DNA of 64,000 nucleotides from Pontibacter chinhatensis (lineage in GTDB: Bacteria; Bacteroidota; Bacteroidia; Cytophagales; Hymenobacteraceae), in contig NZ_FOOT01000012.1 in assembly GCF_900113285.1 (NCBI RefSeq), positions 1 through 64,000 on the forward strand, in the 5' to 3' direction. Under the pieces are notes generated by a model. That model had not been told where the DNA came from and did no database searches. It worked only from the letters and a program-made list of their open reading frames with translations. Position numbers and translations under genes: made by a program. Positions 25,433 through 34,913 of this stretch are shown here, piece by piece. Position 1 is the first letter of the stretch; the number at the start of each line of letters is the position of its first letter.

Positions 25433-26011
25433 ATGAAACAAACCTTATTAATCTTTGCACTCTTGCTGGCAACCGTTTTTGCCGCCGATGCCCAAAGTAT
25501 AGGTGTGCGGGCAGGTGTTAACTACAGCGGTTTTTCGGGCGATGACTCGTTCGCCAGCGACAGGATGTTCCGCTTCCATGCCGGCCTAACCTCCAAGTTC
25601 TTCCTAACCACCGATGAGTTCTTCGCCATACAGCCCGAGTTGCTGTTCTCCCTGAAGGGGGCGGAGTCGGATGACGACGACTTTAAGGTGAAGGTGAGCT
25701 ACATCGATGTGCCGGTGCTGGCCCACATTAATGCGGGACCAATTTACTTCGAGGCAGGTCCGCAGGTATCCTTCCGGGTAGGGGGCGATATCGAACTGAA
25801 CGGCACCAACATACAGGATGACCTCGACGACTTTAAGCGGACTAGTTTAGGATACGCTGCAGGTGTGGGCTTTGCCGCCGGCGCCTCGGGGCTTACCGTG
25901 GGCGTGCGCTATAACGGCGATATCTCCAAACTTTACGACAACGATAACATCTCCGACGCCCGCAACAGCGTATTCATGCTCACGCTGGCTTATACTTTGC
26001 CTGGCCGGTAA
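25433..26011 (+). CDS. PorT-family outer-membrane beta-barrel protein, 192 aa
   Basis: A signal peptide (MKQTLLIFALLLATVFAADA) is followed by eight or so amphipathic strands, e.g. IGVRAGVNYSGFSGDD, FAIQPELLFSLKGAE and GPIYFEAGPQVSFRVGG, ending DARNSVFMLTLAYTL. This is the small 8-strand OMP_b-brl_2/PorT-type barrel common in Bacteroidota. It is the first of three tandem related genes, each with its own terminator. The specific role is unknown; it need not be the T9SS PorT itself. Confidence 0.85.
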   Translation: MKQTLLIFALLLATVFAADAQSIGVRAGVNYSGFSGDDSFASDRMFRFHAGLTSKFFLTTDEFFAIQPELLFSLKGAESDDDDFKVKVSYIDVPVLAHINAGPIYFEAGPQVSFRVGGDIELNGTNIQDDLDDFKRTSLGYAAGVGFAAGASGLTVGVRYNGDISKLYDNDNISDARNSVFMLTLAYTLPGR

Positions 26012-26049
26012 GATTGCCTTTAGTATGAAATAAAACTATCGAAAAACTA

Positions 26050-26079
26050 AAAGTTCGGCTAAGCGCCGAACTTTTTTTT
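26050..26079 (+). terminator. Terminator of barrel gene 1
   Basis: A 10-bp perfect stem AAAGTTCGGC/GCCGAACTTT is followed by a T run. Confidence 0.85.
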
Positions 26080-26310
26080 GCCCCTATGCCACCTCCCTGT
26101 GCATAGTGCCCACACATATTTTCAGATACTATATACCATAAGGCTATACTTTGGCCTGCTTGTTGATATCTGCTAGATACCCGGAACAGGAGAACCTGAA
26201 GGCCGCTGGCGCACCGTCCGCCGAAGTCTTGTAGGAAAGGCTGCTCCAGGACAATTTATTAACCACAGAGTATGTGGCCCCGGGTGCCGCATACGTTAAC
26301 CTATAAAAGT

Positions 26311-26979
26311 ATGAAGAAGCTATTATTATCATTAACCATCGCGCTGGCATCATTTACGGTGGCGCAGGCCCAGTCTGGGCTGGGTGTTCGGGGAGGCGCT
26401 AATTTCTCCAACCTTTCCGGCGACCTGAAAGACGAGTCGAGGTATGAGAACAAGGTGGGCTTCCATGGCGGCCTTACCTACAACATACCGGTAGTGGGCG
26501 ACTTCTTCTCGATACAGCCAGAGCTTTTATACTCTAACAAAGGCTTTAAGTATGAGGACACCGAGGTAACACTGCCGGTGGGAGGCACCTTCCGCCGGGA
26601 GGGCAACATGAACTACAACTACCTCGAGCTGCCGGTGCTGGCCCGCATCAAAGCCGGCCCCATCTATTTTGAGGCTGGTCCGCAGGCCTCTTACCTACTC
26701 AGCGTGAACAACAATATCAAGGAGTACATGAACGGGGACCGCACCAGCTCCGCCACCACCGAAATCAGCAAAGGCGACATCAAGGACTTTGAGCTTGGTT
26801 ACGCTGCCGGTATAGGTATTACTAGCGGCATGCTGAGCGTGGGCGTGCGCTACAACGGCAGTGTCACCGATTTTATGGATAAGTCCTCCACTGAGTTTTT
26901 TGATGATGAGAACTTCACCGACGCCCGTCACTCCACTATCATGCTGACGCTTGGCCTGAACTTCTCGGCCTCCAGATAA
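26311..26979 (+). CDS. PorT-family outer-membrane beta-barrel protein, 222 aa
   Basis: Paralogue of the preceding gene, sharing AGPIYFEAGPQ and the C-terminal DARHSTIMLTLGL. The start at 26311 gives the signal peptide MKKLLLSLTIALASFTVAQA; 13 further upstream codons are outside it. The barrel body shows long polar loops (VNNNIKEYMNGDRTSSATT) between strands. As with its neighbours, the function is unknown and envelope location is inferred from the signal peptide and strand pattern. Confidence 0.85.
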   Translation: MKKLLLSLTIALASFTVAQAQSGLGVRGGANFSNLSGDLKDESRYENKVGFHGGLTYNIPVVGDFFSIQPELLYSNKGFKYEDTEVTLPVGGTFRREGNMNYNYLELPVLARIKAGPIYFEAGPQASYLLSVNNNIKEYMNGDRTSSATTEISKGDIKDFELGYAAGIGITSGMLSVGVRYNGSVTDFMDKSSTEFFDDENFTDARHSTIMLTLGLNFSASR

Positions 26980-27003
26980 GAATTTTCTTTTCCTGTAATG
27001 CCT

Positions 27004-27042
27004 AAGCCAGCCCTTGCCATTTTGGTAGGGCTGGCTTTTTTG
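27004..27042 (+). terminator. Terminator of barrel gene 2
   Basis: An 11-bp perfect stem AAGCCAGCCCT/AGGGCTGGCTT (27004-27014 with 27027-27037) is followed by T residues. Confidence 0.85.
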
Positions 27043-27104
27043 CTTCTCAACCTATTCTCATTGGCAGCAGTATCATTAAACTATACACACAATCCCTGCC
27101 TGCT

Positions 27105-27764
27105 ATGAGAAAGACGCTATTACTACTGCTGTTTATACTTGTGCCGGCACTGCTGGCGCAGGCGCAATACGCCCGCCTGGGCGCCAAGGTGGGCGGCAAC
27201 CTGTCCCGGGTACAGGGCTCCGACGGCTCCTCCAGCCTCACAAACAACCTGGCAGGGTTTAATGGCGGGCTTATACTTAGCTATGAGTTTGTCTCGCGGC
27301 TGGCCCTGCAGGCAGAGCTGCAGTACGAGCAGAAGGGCTTTGTTTACGACAACTACCCCATCAGCACGAACGAGGTACTCACTGATGACCACCGGCTACA
27401 CTATCTGACGCTGCCCCTGATGCTAAAACTGCAGAAAGGGGGCTTGTTTGTGGAAGGCGGCCCCTACGTGGGCTACCTGGTGGGCGAGTCTACGCAGGTG
27501 AAGCGCGTAGACAGCCAAAGCGCCGGCAGCGACAACCCTGTTATACTTGGAAACTATTCCTTACACCTAACGGATTTTGAGCGCTGGGACTATGGTTATA
27601 CGGTCGGCATTGGTTTGGAACTGGACAACGGGTTCTTCGTGAGCCTGCACAACATGGGCGGCCTTACCTCCTTCTCCAAAGCCCTGGACCAGAAGAACTT
27701 TGGCTTCAAGCTAAGTATAGGTTACCTGCTGCGCCCACCCTCAGTAGACGAAATGATGCTCTGA
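27105..27764 (+). CDS. PorT-family outer-membrane beta-barrel protein, 219 aa
   Basis: Third and most diverged of the tandem barrels. The signal peptide is MRKTLLLLLFILVPALLAQA, and strands include ARLGAKVGGNLSRVQG, LALQAELQYEQKGFVYD and GGLFVEGGPYVGYLVG, the last aligning with YFEAGPQ of the first two. It ends with GFKLSIGYLLRPPSVDEMML, a tail beyond the last strand. Function unknown. Confidence 0.83.
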   Translation: MRKTLLLLLFILVPALLAQAQYARLGAKVGGNLSRVQGSDGSSSLTNNLAGFNGGLILSYEFVSRLALQAELQYEQKGFVYDNYPISTNEVLTDDHRLHYLTLPLMLKLQKGGLFVEGGPYVGYLVGESTQVKRVDSQSAGSDNPVILGNYSLHLTDFERWDYGYTVGIGLELDNGFFVSLHNMGGLTSFSKALDQKNFGFKLSIGYLLRPPSVDEMML

Positions 27765-27770
27765 AAAACC

Positions 27771-27804
27771 AAAGGCCCGGTTGCAGTAGCAACCGGGCCT
27801 TTTT
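27771..27804. terminator. Bidirectional terminator between convergent genes
   Basis: A stem of about 12-14 bp with AGTA loop (GGCCCGGTTGC/GCAACCGGGCC) is flanked by A residues on the left and T on the right. It serves the barrel gene and the convergent dipeptidase gene. Confidence 0.85.
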
Positions 27805-27822
27805 ATACTTTATACTTTAAGA

Positions 27823-29187
27823 TTACTTCTTCAGCTCTGCAAAATACTTGTAGAACAAAGGTATCGTTTCGATGCCCTTCATGAAGTTAAAGAGGCCGTA
27901 GCTCTCGTTTGGTGAGTGGATGGCATCCGAGTCCAAGCCAAAGCCCATCAGCACCGAATCCAGCCCCAACTCTGACTTGAACATGGCCACAATCGGAATG
28001 GAGCCACCGCTACGCACCGGAATGGGCTTCACCCCAAAGGTCTCCTCATAAGCCTTAGCAGCTGCCTGGTAGGCCGGAGAATCGGTAGGCGTTACCACTG
28101 GCTCGCCTCCGTGGTGCGGCTTCACTTCCACCTTCACGCTCTTAGGCGCTATACTTTCAAAGTGCTTCTTAAACTTCTCAGTAATCTCCTCTGAGGTCTG
28201 GTTAGGCACCAGGCGCATCGAGATTTTAGCATAGGCCTTGGAAGGAATCACCGTTTTGGCGCCCTCACCGGTATAGCCACCCCAGATACCGTTCACATCC
28301 AGCGTCGGGCGGATGGAGTTGCGCTCCATGGTTACGTAGCCGGCCTCACCGTGTACATCGCCCAGGTTCAGCGCTTTTTTATACTTCTCCAGGTCAAACG
28401 GGGCGCGGGCCATGTCGGCACGCTCCTCCTGGCTCAGCTCCTGCACGTTGTCGTAGAAACCGGGTATGGTGATGTGGTTGTTCTCGTCGTGCAGCGAGGC
28501 AATCATCTGGCACAGTATGTTGATGGGGTTCGCCACGGCGCCGCCGTACAGGCCGGAGTGCAGGTCACGGTTCGGGCCGGTCACCTCTACCTCCAGGTAG
28601 CTCAGGCCGCGCAGGCCGGTGGTAATGGATGGCGTGTCGTTGGCCAGCATACCGGTGTCGGAGATCAGGATCACGTCCCCCTGCAGGCGGTCTTTGTGCT
28701 CGCGCACAAAAGCGCCCAAGTTCACGGAGCCCACTTCCTCCTCGCCCTCAATCATGAACTTAACGTTGCAGGCCAGCGTGCCGGTTTTCACCATCGTCTC
28801 GAACGCCTTTACGTGCATGTACATCTGGCCCTTGTCGTCGCAGGCGCCGCGCGCGTATATCTTGCCATCTTTTATCACGGGCTCAAACGGAGGCGAGGTC
28901 CACAGCTCATACGGGTCGGCAGGCTGCACATCGTAGTGGCCGTAAACCAGCACGGTCGGCAGGTTGGGATCAACCAGCTTCTCGCCGTACACCACCGGGT
29001 TACCGGCAGTCTCCACCAGCTCCACGTTATCGGCACCGGCCTCTATCAGGCGCGCCTTCAGGTATTCGGCATTGCGCATGACATCGGCCTTAAACTTAGG
29101 GTCGGCACTAACCGATGGGATGCGCAGCATGTCGAGCAGTTCGTCTACAAAACGATCTTTGTTATCGTTGATATATTGGTTAAGCAT
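27823..29187 (-). CDS. M20 family dipeptidase (CNDP-like)
   Basis: A 454-residue di-zinc peptidase. Metal and catalytic regions are in order: VYGHYDVQPAD (first His and Asp), ARGACDDKGQ (bridging Asp), MIEGEEEVGS (catalytic Glu and ligand), and SDTGMLANDTPSITTGLRGL at the lid-domain entrance. The C-terminal ligand His is in GFGLDSDAIHSPNESYGL. No signal peptide is seen, so it is cytoplasmic. It likely cleaves dipeptides with broad specificity. Length and layout match the carnosinase-like M20 group. Confidence 0.93.
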   Translation of the reverse strand: MLNQYINDNKDRFVDELLDMLRIPSVSADPKFKADVMRNAEYLKARLIEAGADNVELVETAGNPVVYGEKLVDPNLPTVLVYGHYDVQPADPYELWTSPPFEPVIKDGKIYARGACDDKGQMYMHVKAFETMVKTGTLACNVKFMIEGEEEVGSVNLGAFVREHKDRLQGDVILISDTGMLANDTPSITTGLRGLSYLEVEVTGPNRDLHSGLYGGAVANPINILCQMIASLHDENNHITIPGFYDNVQELSQEERADMARAPFDLEKYKKALNLGDVHGEAGYVTMERNSIRPTLDVNGIWGGYTGEGAKTVIPSKAYAKISMRLVPNQTSEEITEKFKKHFESIAPKSVKVEVKPHHGGEPVVTPTDSPAYQAAAKAYEETFGVKPIPVRSGGSIPIVAMFKSELGLDSVLMGFGLDSDAIHSPNESYGLFNFMKGIETIPLFYKYFAELKK

Positions 29188-29225
29188 AGCGTTTGGGTTT
29201 ACTCAGTAAGGGATAAAGATACAAA

Positions 29226-29256
29226 AAAAAGCCACCCCTTACAGGCGGGGCGGCTT
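29226..29256 (-). terminator. Terminator of plsY
   Basis: An imperfect 9-10-bp stem (AAGCC-A-CCCC with GGGG-C-GGCTT) is followed on the minus strand by eight T. Confidence 0.7.
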
Positions 29257-29283
29257 TTCTCATACTTTTATACGTGCTATACT

Positions 29284-29931
29284 TTAGCGTTTGCGGCCGA
29301 GTTTGATGTTGGCCTTGCTTTCCTCTCCGGCGATGAGGCGGTTGATGTTCTTGCGGTGCGTGAGCACCACCACCGCGAAAAGTATAAACCCGAAGATAAT
29401 GAGAATCGGGTTTTCGGGGCGGAAGCGGGGCACCAGCAACAGCAGCATCGGGAAGGCCAGTGCCGCAATCATGGAGCCCAGCGAAACATACTTTGACGTG
29501 AAGAGCACCACCACGAAAATGGCAATGCACACCAGCGCCACCACCGGCTCGATGGCCAGCATCATGCCCAGCAAGGTAGCCACTCCTTTGCCGCCCTTAA
29601 AGCGCTCGTACACCGGGAAGATATGACCCAACACGCCGATGGCACCATAAGCCAACTGGTAAAAGATCAGGTTATCAGGCTCGATGGCATTAAAAATCAC
29701 CAGAAAGCCGGCCAGCGAGGTAGCCGTCCAACCCTTAAAAATATCAAGCAGCATTACGATGGTACCGGGCTTTTTGCCCAGCACCCGGAAGGTATTGGTG
29801 GCACCGGAGTTGCCGCTGCCATGTTGCCGGATATCGATGCCATAGTATGCCTTGCCTATCCACACAGCCGAGCATATAGAGCCGACGAGGTAGGCCACGA
29901 TGGCAAACGCAACTATTACTACTATTTCCAT
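29284..29931 (-). CDS. plsY: Glycerol-3-phosphate 1-O-acyltransferase PlsY
   Basis: PlsY transfers an acyl group from acyl-phosphate to sn-glycerol-3-phosphate, starting phospholipid synthesis in the inner membrane. The 215-residue, multi-pass product has the three family motifs: GSGNSGATNTFRVLG, GHIFPVYERFKGGKGVAT and a less exact third. About six hydrophobic segments are seen. The tail ends in NIKLGRKR. It is monocistronic, with a candidate -7 box upstream. Confidence 0.95.
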   Translation of the reverse strand: MEIVVIVAFAIVAYLVGSICSAVWIGKAYYGIDIRQHGSGNSGATNTFRVLGKKPGTIVMLLDIFKGWTATSLAGFLVIFNAIEPDNLIFYQLAYGAIGVLGHIFPVYERFKGGKGVATLLGMMLAIEPVVALVCIAIFVVVLFTSKYVSLGSMIAALAFPMLLLLVPRFRPENPILIIFGFILFAVVVLTHRKNINRLIAGEESKANIKLGRKR

Positions 29932-30017
29932 ACAATTCAGATTACAACCAGGGGCTTGCTACTGCCATAAAGCACCGATTTGCAGGCGCAGGTGCATAAA
30001 AAGGCGCAAAACAAGCC

Positions 30018-30025
30018 CAAATATA
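30018..30025 (-). promoter_or_regulatory. Candidate -7 box for plsY
   Basis: On the minus strand this reads TATATTTG, a full match to TAnnTTTG, 86 nt upstream of the ATG. The -33 region is weak. Confidence 0.4.
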
Positions 30026-30100
30026 GGTAAATCTTGATTTCCTAACTAATAATTAAGCGCCGCATTAACCTATACGCTCCGCTCATGCCTCCTGGTTATA

Positions 30101-33100
30101 TCAGAAGGCTCCCTCCCCTTCTTCCTCCTGCTTCTTTTTCTTCTTCCGGCTCTTCTTGTCATCGTCTTCCGAGATGAAGTCGAAGTTACCTGTAGGCTGG
30201 CTTACAACCTGCTCAGTGGCGGTTTTGAAGCCAGGCTGCCCACCCAGGTACATGTTCTGGAAGTGGTTGATGAACTCGCTTTTCTCCATCGTCAGGCCCT
30301 CGTATATGCCGAAGCTGGCCGAGGAGCCGCGGTTGCCCTTGGACTTGCCGCGTATTGCCTTGTTAAACTTGTCGTCAGACGATACCATGGTCAGGCCATT
30401 CTCGAAGAAGCTGAAGTAGTACCAGGTATACTGGTCGGCCTGCAAGTATAAATTCACCACCGGGTCGCCGTGCATGTCCTGCTTCATCTCCAGGTAACCG
30501 TTCATGCGCGCGTTGATGTCCTCCTTCATGCTGCTGGCCACCCCGAGGCCGCCCACGCTGTACCAGGCTTTCTGGTCGTTAGACCAACGCAGGTTCACGT
30601 CAGAGAGTATCAGGCTTCGCTCCAGTTTTTTAGATAGTTTCGGCAGCGGCACGTACTCCACCACCGACAGCTCTTTATACTTGCGTGCATCGCGGTCTCC
30701 CACAAATTCCCCTATCTGGTAGAGCAGGGCATCATCCACCTTGCTGATGGCGGGTGCCCCGGCGGCATTGCCGCGCAAGTTGCCTGCCATGGCGCCAAGG
30801 GCGGCTCCCGGCACATCCATGTCAAAAGCCAGAAGGGTATGCAGGCTGTAGCGGCTGCTGTCCACGTTGGCGTCGCCGCTGCCGGAGGCCGTGATGTTAA
30901 ATCCTTTCTTCGGCTTCACCAGGTTAAGCTTGCCCTCAAAATGCACGGTGTTCGATGCCTCGTTGTAGCGCAGCACGTTGCCTTCATAGGCATTGCCATA
31001 GGCCCTTGCCTCGCGCCCCATTTTAAACTCCCCACTTTCCTTGTCATACGAGAGCAGCCCATCCACCGTGAAAAGGTCCAGGTCCTCTTCCGCCTGCTTC
31101 CTGGACACAAAAGTATTGTAGAGTGTACCAGAGCCAGCGCTTACGTGCAAGCCCGTATGCAGCGGCAAGCCATCAGCGGCCTTCGGCTTCAGGATCGGGA
31201 TGCGCACGTTGTTCGGGTCGAGGGTGTCTTTCTTGTATGGGAACCAGTCGGAGTCTTCCGGATTTCCGGTGAAGTTCAGCTTTACCTCGCCGTTAAAATC
31301 CATGTTCTGGTTAGAGGCATGCAGCACAGCCTTGCCGCGGTACATGATTCTTGGGAAGATGTAGAACGGTGCGGTTCCTTCCTCCACGCTGGCTGTGGCA
31401 TACGTATAAATCGGCTTCTTTTTCTGCTGCGGGTTGCCGTACACAAAGTCTCCGAAGTGCAGCTTAAACGAGTCGCCGGCGGCATTGTAGTAATCGCGCA
31501 TGGCATCGCCCCGCATTTCGTATCGCGACAGCACATCGATATTGCCGGCGTATAGTTTGTGGTGCTGCTGCACGGAGTCGGTAAGTACCTGGGCATTGCG
31601 CAGGGTGCGGATGCTCGCCCCGGCCTGCACGGCCACCTTGCCGCTGTCCGGCACCACGTACGAGTCGGCTACAGCAATGTAAGGCACCCCAGAGGCGTGC
31701 AGTGTGTTATCCTGCAGGCTGAACTCGCCGCCCTCGGCCATAAACCGCAGTCCTTCCTGGTCGGGGTGCTGGGAGTAGAACCAGTTTTTGCCGCCGTTCT
31801 CATCCGCTTTCAGGTTTACCTTTTTCTGGTTCATGTCCCAGCGGGCGCTACTCATGGAGGTTTTATACTGTGTTTTCGGGAACTCCATACTGGCCGCTCC
31901 CTTCTGCTCACTCGCAAAGTCCACAAAGCCGGTGGTCATGTCGTAGGTAAAGGCCACATCCTGCGCCTTAATGGCTGGGCGCCCCTCCACGTCCGACTTC
32001 ACAAGCATCTGGGCATTGTTGCCGCTGAAACTGCGCTGGTCGAACCTGAACTTATCGGTCGTAACGTTGGCGTTTGCATTGTCCAGTACGCCGGTGCCGT
32101 ACAAACCGCCCGGCGACATCTTGGCCACTCCCTTGAAAGTATAGCCTTCCTTGTACATGTTCATCGGCTCCTCCGCGGTTTGCAGGTACATGGTATCCGC
32201 CTGAGGCTGCCAGTTCATGTTAAAGCCTTTGAGCGAGGCAGCCGGGTAAGCAATGCCGTTTACCGTCGTTTCGCTGATGGTTACTTCTGTGCCGCCCTCT
32301 GCTACGGCTCCATTTTTGTAGAACGTATACTCAGGGGCATGGAGCGTTGCAGCCAGGTAGGTTAACTTACCGCGGCTCTGGATACCCGCCGAGCTCAGCA
32401 TGATTGTATCGTAAACCATCCCTTTACCACCGTAGGTCTCCAATCCCTTGGCCGACGGCTGATAATAGAAACCCATGGTCTCATCGGGCATCAACTGCAG
32501 CTTTGCCTTGATGGGCGGGAAAATCCCTCCGGAGTGGAAAGTGCCGTCGAAGGCTACTTTGTGGTTTCCTGAACTGAGGCTGTCGAGCTTAAACGGAGGC
32601 ATGTCGAAGTATACAGTGCTGTCGTAGGCCCCTCCTGCCACCTCGGGGCGCGAGAAAGCCATCTGCGCACCGGCCACCGCATCGAACTTGGGGTACTCCG
32701 CCATAAACTTTTCCCCCGATTTGTTATCCGGTTTGTTGATATACAGCTTGCCCGACGAGCTACTGGTCATCACCTGCTCCCTGGCTTTATTGTTTTTGGC
32801 CCTGCGGTTGTCGGTCACCAGGGCGATGGTGTCCAGCTTGGTCAGGTCGATGGAGAACTCATCGTAGTTAAACCGGAACTCCGTGCCGCGCAGGGCCAAC
32901 CGGCTGGCGTATACTTGTCCGTCAAATTCGATGTCGCGGTTCTTGAGCACGTGGATTTCCTGGCGGCGGGGCAGAATGTATACACTGGCCGTGTCGTTGT
33001 TAAACGTGATTTTGTTTACCCCGCGCACCGTCAGCTTGTTATTCTCCAGGTTCAGGGTGGCGTTGCGTCCGGAGGGCACCACCGACTTTATCACAATATG

Positions 33101-34861
33101 GTCGTAGTCGTTCTTGTCACGCGAGGCCCCAACGTAGTGCCAGGCCTTGTTTTTCAGCTCCACAAAGCCGGAGGCAGGGTCGTAGTCCAGGTAGCCCTGG
33201 TAGGCCATGTTCTGGGCCGCCTCCCGCACGGCCTTCTCATCCAGGCGGGTGGCGCGGGCCACGTCAGCAGTATAAAAAGTGCTGGACTTCACTTTGGCCC
33301 CGTAGCCTACCAGCACCTGCAGCGGGTGGAAAGGCGCGATGCCCACTAGTTGCTGGTAACGCACATTGGAGTAATATTCCGTGGACTCCAGCTGCACCGG
33401 TATCAGTGTCTTGGTGTTCAGGATGGAGAACTCGATTTCCGGCTGATTCAGGTTCCAGTGCAGGCGCTCCGCCGTCACCTCCAGGTTGTGGTAGGAGTCG
33501 TAAAGCGGGGTGCGGGCGTAAGGACCTTTGTCTTTCGTCAGGGTCAGGTCCTGGTTTACGCGGGAGTAGCGCAGCTGCATGCCCGGGTGCGTGAGCGAGT
33601 CTTGCCCCATGTACACGGACACGGAGGCACGGCTAGCCACCACCACCGAGTCCTCGAAGGTATAGTTGCGGGCCATGGTGCGGAATTTCCGCTGCCCCTG
33701 CCTCGACACCACCAGCTGCGACAGGCTGCCATCCAGCGGGCGGCTGCCAATCATGTCGCCGCTGAGCGAGAAGCCGCCGGTATAGGCAATGTCGCCTCCC
33801 AGGCTGCTCAGCCGGGCATCGTTGGTGAAGGAGGTAAACTTTGGATAAGGGTAACTGCCGGTTTTGCGCTTGCTGCTTATCCACTCCAGGGCGCCATCCA
33901 CAGGCGCTGCCAGCACCGCATTATAAGTTACTTTGGTATCAGGAGCCTTGAAACCGGCAAAGCTGGTGTTAAAGCTATACTTGTTGAACTCGGCTTTGGC
34001 CGGCTCTCCTTTTACCTTCCAGTTAAACTCGCCTCCCTCGCCCACAAACATGTTCTGGGCAAGCATCAGCTGGCCCGAGGTGTTCTGTATAGCGGCAGAG
34101 TCCCAGGGCGTGACGAACACGAGTGCCACCTTCTCCAGCTTCAGCACAGGCCCCGATACTTTGGGCATAGCTGGCACAAACATGCGCTTTATACTTTCCT
34201 TCTGCTTCTGGGCGTTCTTCTGCTTCTCCTCTTTCTTAGGCTTTGGCGCTACCGTTCCCCAACCGTCATCATCCCAGGTATCCTCACTTGCGGCCGGCTC
34301 ATCGTCCCAGGACACGCTTCCCCAGGCATCGGCGTCCCCCGCCTGCTCCTCTACCGCCTTGCTGGCCCCTTCGTAGGCAAAACTGAAGCTGCCCCCGGAG
34401 GTACGCAGGCTATAGTAGGAGTTCTGAAACAACTTATTCTGATCCATGAACAGGCTGAGCGTGCGCAGGAACTGCTCCAGCTGTTTCACGTCTTCCTGCT
34501 GTGCTGCCTTTGCCGTTACCTCCAGCAGGTTATCCAGCTGGGCCGGGCGCAGGTTCTGCTTCTTGACACCGGCAGTTAGCATGGTAAAGAAGTCGGAGAA
34601 GTGTGGGCTGGTGCGCATGCGTTTGCGGTACATGCGCTGCGCGATTTCCACCACCTCTTTCTGCTGTTTGGAGGAAAGCTTTCCGCTGCTCCATACTTCC
34701 TCCAGGTCGGCAGAAAGTGCCTCAGCGTTCTCAACCTTTCCCGCCAGTAGCATCGCTTTCGCATCTGCCACAAACTTGTCTGGCTCGGCAGAAAGTTTTA
34801 CCTGCTGCGCCTGCGCCGTCAGAACCGTAAAAAACAGGATAAGGGGTAAAAGTTGTTTCAT
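30101..34861 (-). CDS. Giant secreted protein of 1586 aa, unrecognised
   Basis: The start at 34861 gives a signal peptide (MKQLLPLILFFTVLTAQAQ). A helical N-terminal region of about 150 residues follows, with a predicted solenoid-like pattern (ENAEALSADLEEVWSSGKL). Then comes an acidic Trp/Asp-rich low-complexity stretch (DDEPAASEDTWDDDGWG) and a Lys-rich one, roughly residues 165-230. The remaining ~1300 residues are dense in short strands and turns (such as DIEFDGQVYASRLALRG and FPKTQYKTSMSSARWDMNQKKVNLKA), suggesting a long beta-rich structure, perhaps of the LptA/AsmA type. The C-terminus is highly charged (KKSRKKKKKQEEEGEGAF). I do not recognise a family. It starts 52 nt after prmA. Confidence 0.8.
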   Translation of the reverse strand: MKQLLPLILFFTVLTAQAQQVKLSAEPDKFVADAKAMLLAGKVENAEALSADLEEVWSSGKLSSKQQKEVVEIAQRMYRKRMRTSPHFSDFFTMLTAGVKKQNLRPAQLDNLLEVTAKAAQQEDVKQLEQFLRTLSLFMDQNKLFQNSYYSLRTSGGSFSFAYEGASKAVEEQAGDADAWGSVSWDDEPAASEDTWDDDGWGTVAPKPKKEEKQKNAQKQKESIKRMFVPAMPKVSGPVLKLEKVALVFVTPWDSAAIQNTSGQLMLAQNMFVGEGGEFNWKVKGEPAKAEFNKYSFNTSFAGFKAPDTKVTYNAVLAAPVDGALEWISSKRKTGSYPYPKFTSFTNDARLSSLGGDIAYTGGFSLSGDMIGSRPLDGSLSQLVVSRQGQRKFRTMARNYTFEDSVVVASRASVSVYMGQDSLTHPGMQLRYSRVNQDLTLTKDKGPYARTPLYDSYHNLEVTAERLHWNLNQPEIEFSILNTKTLIPVQLESTEYYSNVRYQQLVGIAPFHPLQVLVGYGAKVKSSTFYTADVARATRLDEKAVREAAQNMAYQGYLDYDPASGFVELKNKAWHYVGASRDKNDYDHIVIKSVVPSGRNATLNLENNKLTVRGVNKITFNNDTASVYILPRRQEIHVLKNRDIEFDGQVYASRLALRGTEFRFNYDEFSIDLTKLDTIALVTDNRRAKNNKAREQVMTSSSSGKLYINKPDNKSGEKFMAEYPKFDAVAGAQMAFSRPEVAGGAYDSTVYFDMPPFKLDSLSSGNHKVAFDGTFHSGGIFPPIKAKLQLMPDETMGFYYQPSAKGLETYGGKGMVYDTIMLSSAGIQSRGKLTYLAATLHAPEYTFYKNGAVAEGGTEVTISETTVNGIAYPAASLKGFNMNWQPQADTMYLQTAEEPMNMYKEGYTFKGVAKMSPGGLYGTGVLDNANANVTTDKFRFDQRSFSGNNAQMLVKSDVEGRPAIKAQDVAFTYDMTTGFVDFASEQKGAASMEFPKTQYKTSMSSARWDMNQKKVNLKADENGGKNWFYSQHPDQEGLRFMAEGGEFSLQDNTLHASGVPYIAVADSYVVPDSGKVAVQAGASIRTLRNAQVLTDSVQQHHKLYAGNIDVLSRYEMRGDAMRDYYNAAGDSFKLHFGDFVYGNPQQKKKPIYTYATASVEEGTAPFYIFPRIMYRGKAVLHASNQNMDFNGEVKLNFTGNPEDSDWFPYKKDTLDPNNVRIPILKPKAADGLPLHTGLHVSAGSGTLYNTFVSRKQAEEDLDLFTVDGLLSYDKESGEFKMGREARAYGNAYEGNVLRYNEASNTVHFEGKLNLVKPKKGFNITASGSGDANVDSSRYSLHTLLAFDMDVPGAALGAMAGNLRGNAAGAPAISKVDDALLYQIGEFVGDRDARKYKELSVVEYVPLPKLSKKLERSLILSDVNLRWSNDQKAWYSVGGLGVASSMKEDINARMNGYLEMKQDMHGDPVVNLYLQADQYTWYYFSFFENGLTMVSSDDKFNKAIRGKSKGNRGSSASFGIYEGLTMEKSEFINHFQNMYLGGQPGFKTATEQVVSQPTGNFDFISEDDDKKSRKKKKKQEEEGEGAF

Positions 34862-34913
34862 AAAGGTAGCGGTTGGGTGATTGGATGGTAATTTATACTT
34901 CTGGATGCGTAGG

